Shown here piece by piece: positions 4,338 to 5,768 of a stretch of DNA of 5,768 bases. Source of the DNA: an uncultured Lachnospiraceae bacterium (GTDB taxonomy: Bacteria; Bacillota_A; Clostridia; Lachnospirales; Lachnospiraceae); assembly GCA_902801585.1 (NCBI GenBank), contig CADCIU010000092.1, positions 1-5,768 of the forward strand. The letters are read 5' to 3'. The position numbers and the translations under genes are program-made. The notes below the pieces were generated by a model. That model had not been told where the DNA came from, made no database searches, and saw nothing but the letters and a program-made list of their open reading frames with translations. Each line of letters starts with the position of its first letter. Positions within the stretch are counted from its first letter, which is position 1.

Positions 4338-5768
4338 TTACAGAATACCTTTCAGCGCCGGATAAAGCTGTTTCCAGACTTTGTATTTTGCCTCATAAGC
4401 GCTTACCAGTGCCGGCTCGGGCACAGTGGTCTCTTTGACGGAAGTCAGTGCTCTCGCGCAGGTAATCACATCGGGATATTCCCCGCAGGCAACTGCCGCC
4501 AGCATTGCGCCGCCGTAGCCCGGTCCCTGCTCGGTCTGGGGAAGCTCAAGGGAGATACCAAGCACGTTGCTCAGGATCCTGCGCCAGAGAGGGCTCTTCG
4601 CGCCGCCGCCGCAGACACGGCTGACGTTCACCTCGATTCCCTGTGCCCGGGCGATATCGAGACAGTCACGGAACGCGAATGCCACGCCCTCGAGGACCGC
4701 CTGAGTCAGATCTTCCCGTGCGGTATCCATTCTCAGACCGATGAACGCGCCTCTTGCGGAGGGGTCATTGTGAGGGCTCCTCTCACCCATCAGATAAGGG
4801 AGATAGTAGATATCATTGTGTCCTAGCTTATCCTCTGTGATCGGCTCCTGCTCCTTAGCGTAGTCCTGCGTGCGCAGAATATCTTCCATCCACCACTTGT
4901 TGCAGGAAGCAGCCGAGAGAAGGCATCCCATCAGGTGGAAGCCGCCGTCCGCGTGAGGGAAACTGTGGAGCGCGTTGTGAGGATCCACACTGAATTTGCT
5001 GTTAGTGATAAAAATTGTGCCGGAAGTGCCAAGAGAGATATTGCATCCACCGTCTCCCACAACACCGCAACCGATAGCCGCTGCTGCATTGTCGCCTGCG
5101 CCCGCGCATACCTTTACCTTTGTCGTCAGGCCGGTTGCAGCTGCTGCTTCCTCAGTGAGCGTGCCCACACATTCCCAGCTCTCGTAGAGGCGGGGCATCT
5201 GCTGTTCAGTGATTCCGCAGATCTCCAGCATAGCTGTGTTCCAGCATTTGTTCCTGACATCCAAAAGGAGCATTCCGCCTGCATCTGAATAATCGGTACA
5301 GTGGACGCCGGTCAGCTTATAGTTGATGTAATCCTTGGGAAGCATGATCTTGGAGATCTTCTTAAAGAGCTCCGGCTCTTCTTCTCTCATCCACAGGATC
5401 TTTGGAGCGGTAAATCCCGCGAAAGCTATATTCGCAGTGCGCTCGCTAAGGACGTCTTTGCCGATCTCATCGTTGAGGTATTCGGTCTGAGGCTGTGTGC
5501 GCCCGTCGTTCCACAATATAGCGGGGCGGATCACATTGTCGTTCTCATCCAGTACGACGAGCCCGTGCATCTGGCCGCCGCAGCCGATGCCGGCAACTTC
5601 CGCGGGATCATGGCCCTCGATGAGACGGGGAATACCTTTTTGTACAGCTTTCCACCAGTCCGCCGGCTCCTGCTGGCTCCACCCGGGCTGCGGGAACTCC
5701 AAAGGATAATCTTCTGATACGATATTCAGAATCTCTCCCTTTTCGTTTGTCAGAAGGAACTTGCAGGC
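4338..5768 (-). CDS. xylB: Xylulokinase (5' end truncated by the window)
   Basis: FGGY-family kinase that phosphorylates D-xylulose to xylulose 5-phosphate with ATP in the cytoplasm. The frame is open from the window edge (5768) to TAA at 4338-4340, giving 476 visible residues. By comparison with E. coli XylB (484 residues), about a dozen N-terminal residues with the ATP-binding DLGTS motif are missing. Counting from the first visible residue, motifs are FPQPGWSQQEPADWW (25-39), GCGGQMHGLVVLD (62-74) and RPAILWNDGRT (81-91), LPKDYINYKLTG (143-154), GAGDNAA (223-229) with the likely catalytic Asp226, LGTSGT (246-251), LPYLMGERSPHND (323-335), the second FGGY signature region CGGGAKSPLW (386-395) and EQGPGYGGAMLA (413-424). 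QMHG and the MGERSP loop favour xylulokinase over glycerol or ribulose kinase. An in-frame TTG at 5702 is not the start, since conserved sequence continues upstream of it. First visible gene of the operon; its promoter lies outside. Confidence 0.95.
   Translation of the reverse strand, partial: ACKFLLTNEKGEILNIVSEDYPLEFPQPGWSQQEPADWWKAVQKGIPRLIEGHDPAEVAGIGCGGQMHGLVVLDENDNVIRPAILWNDGRTQPQTEYLNDEIGKDVLSERTANIAFAGFTAPKILWMREEEPELFKKISKIMLPKDYINYKLTGVHCTDYSDAGGMLLLDVRNKCWNTAMLEICGITEQQMPRLYESWECVGTLTEEAAAATGLTTKVKVCAGAGDNAAAAIGCGVVGDGGCNISLGTSGTIFITNSKFSVDPHNALHSFPHADGGFHLMGCLLSAASCNKWWMEDILRTQDYAKEQEPITEDKLGHNDIYYLPYLMGERSPHNDPSARGAFIGLRMDTAREDLTQAVLEGVAFAFRDCLDIARAQGIEVNVSRVCGGGAKSPLWRRILSNVLGISLELPQTEQGPGYGGAMLAAVACGEYPDVITCARALTSVKETTVPEPALVSAYEAKYKVWKQLYPALKGIL

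Noticed and set aside
5700..5702. TTG as a possible start codon for xylulokinase
   Set aside because: The frame stays open for 22 more codons to the window edge and encodes FLLTNEKGEIL, which matches the expected xylulokinase N-terminal region, so the true start lies outside the window.
5301..5717. Plus-strand open frame of 138 codons opposite the xylB start region
   Set aside because: Lies opposite the conserved QMHG and RPAILWNDGRT region of xylulokinase and has no recognisable content of its own.

Overview
The window looks like the chromosome of an anaerobic Firmicute of class Clostridia, most likely a Lachnospiraceae-type gut or rumen bacterium. The grounds are strong GGAGG-type ribosome binding sites, moderate GC with AT-rich gaps between genes, a two-subunit (split) transketolase, and a DUF4867-type protein next to a FucI-fold sugar isomerase. 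Genus cannot be fixed from the sequence alone.

Almost the whole window is one co-directional minus-strand operon for pentose catabolism, read from high to low coordinates. Its order is xylulokinase (xylB, running off the right edge and lacking its first dozen or so codons), a DUF4867 protein of unknown role, an L-fucose/L-arabinose-isomerase-family sugar isomerase, transketolase N-terminal subunit, and transketolase C-terminal subunit. The first three genes resemble, as I recall it, the Clostridium acetobutylicum arrangement CAC2612-CAC2611-CAC2610, where the FucI-like protein acts as a non-classical D-xylose isomerase ('XylA-II'). The likely chemistry is D-xylose to D-xylulose (isomerase), D-xylulose to xylulose 5-phosphate (XylB), then transfer of two-carbon units by the transketolase pair in the non-oxidative pentose phosphate pathway. 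No transporter, regulator or transaldolase is visible.

The three longer gaps between operon genes (70 to 90 bases) hold good Shine-Dalgarno sites. The gap before the transketolase genes (1970-2059) also holds a plausible internal promoter and a CcpA/LacI-type cre-like operator. The two transketolase genes overlap by four bases (ATGA).

The left 200 bases differ in character. A short plus-strand reading frame ending at base 59 looks like the C-terminus of a DDE transposase. It is followed by a hairpin and by a sequence ending at 135 that resembles the right terminal repeat of an IS150-group IS3-family element. A second transposon-end-like sequence (ending CGACAGCCCC at 174) lies between that and the transketolase stop codon. 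The hairpin at 63-92 is shaped to terminate the incoming minus-strand operon transcript, so the operon may end inside mobile DNA.

I see no wholly new system. The most open questions are the role of the DUF4867 protein, the true substrate of the isomerase, and the apparently nested mobile-element ends downstream of the operon.
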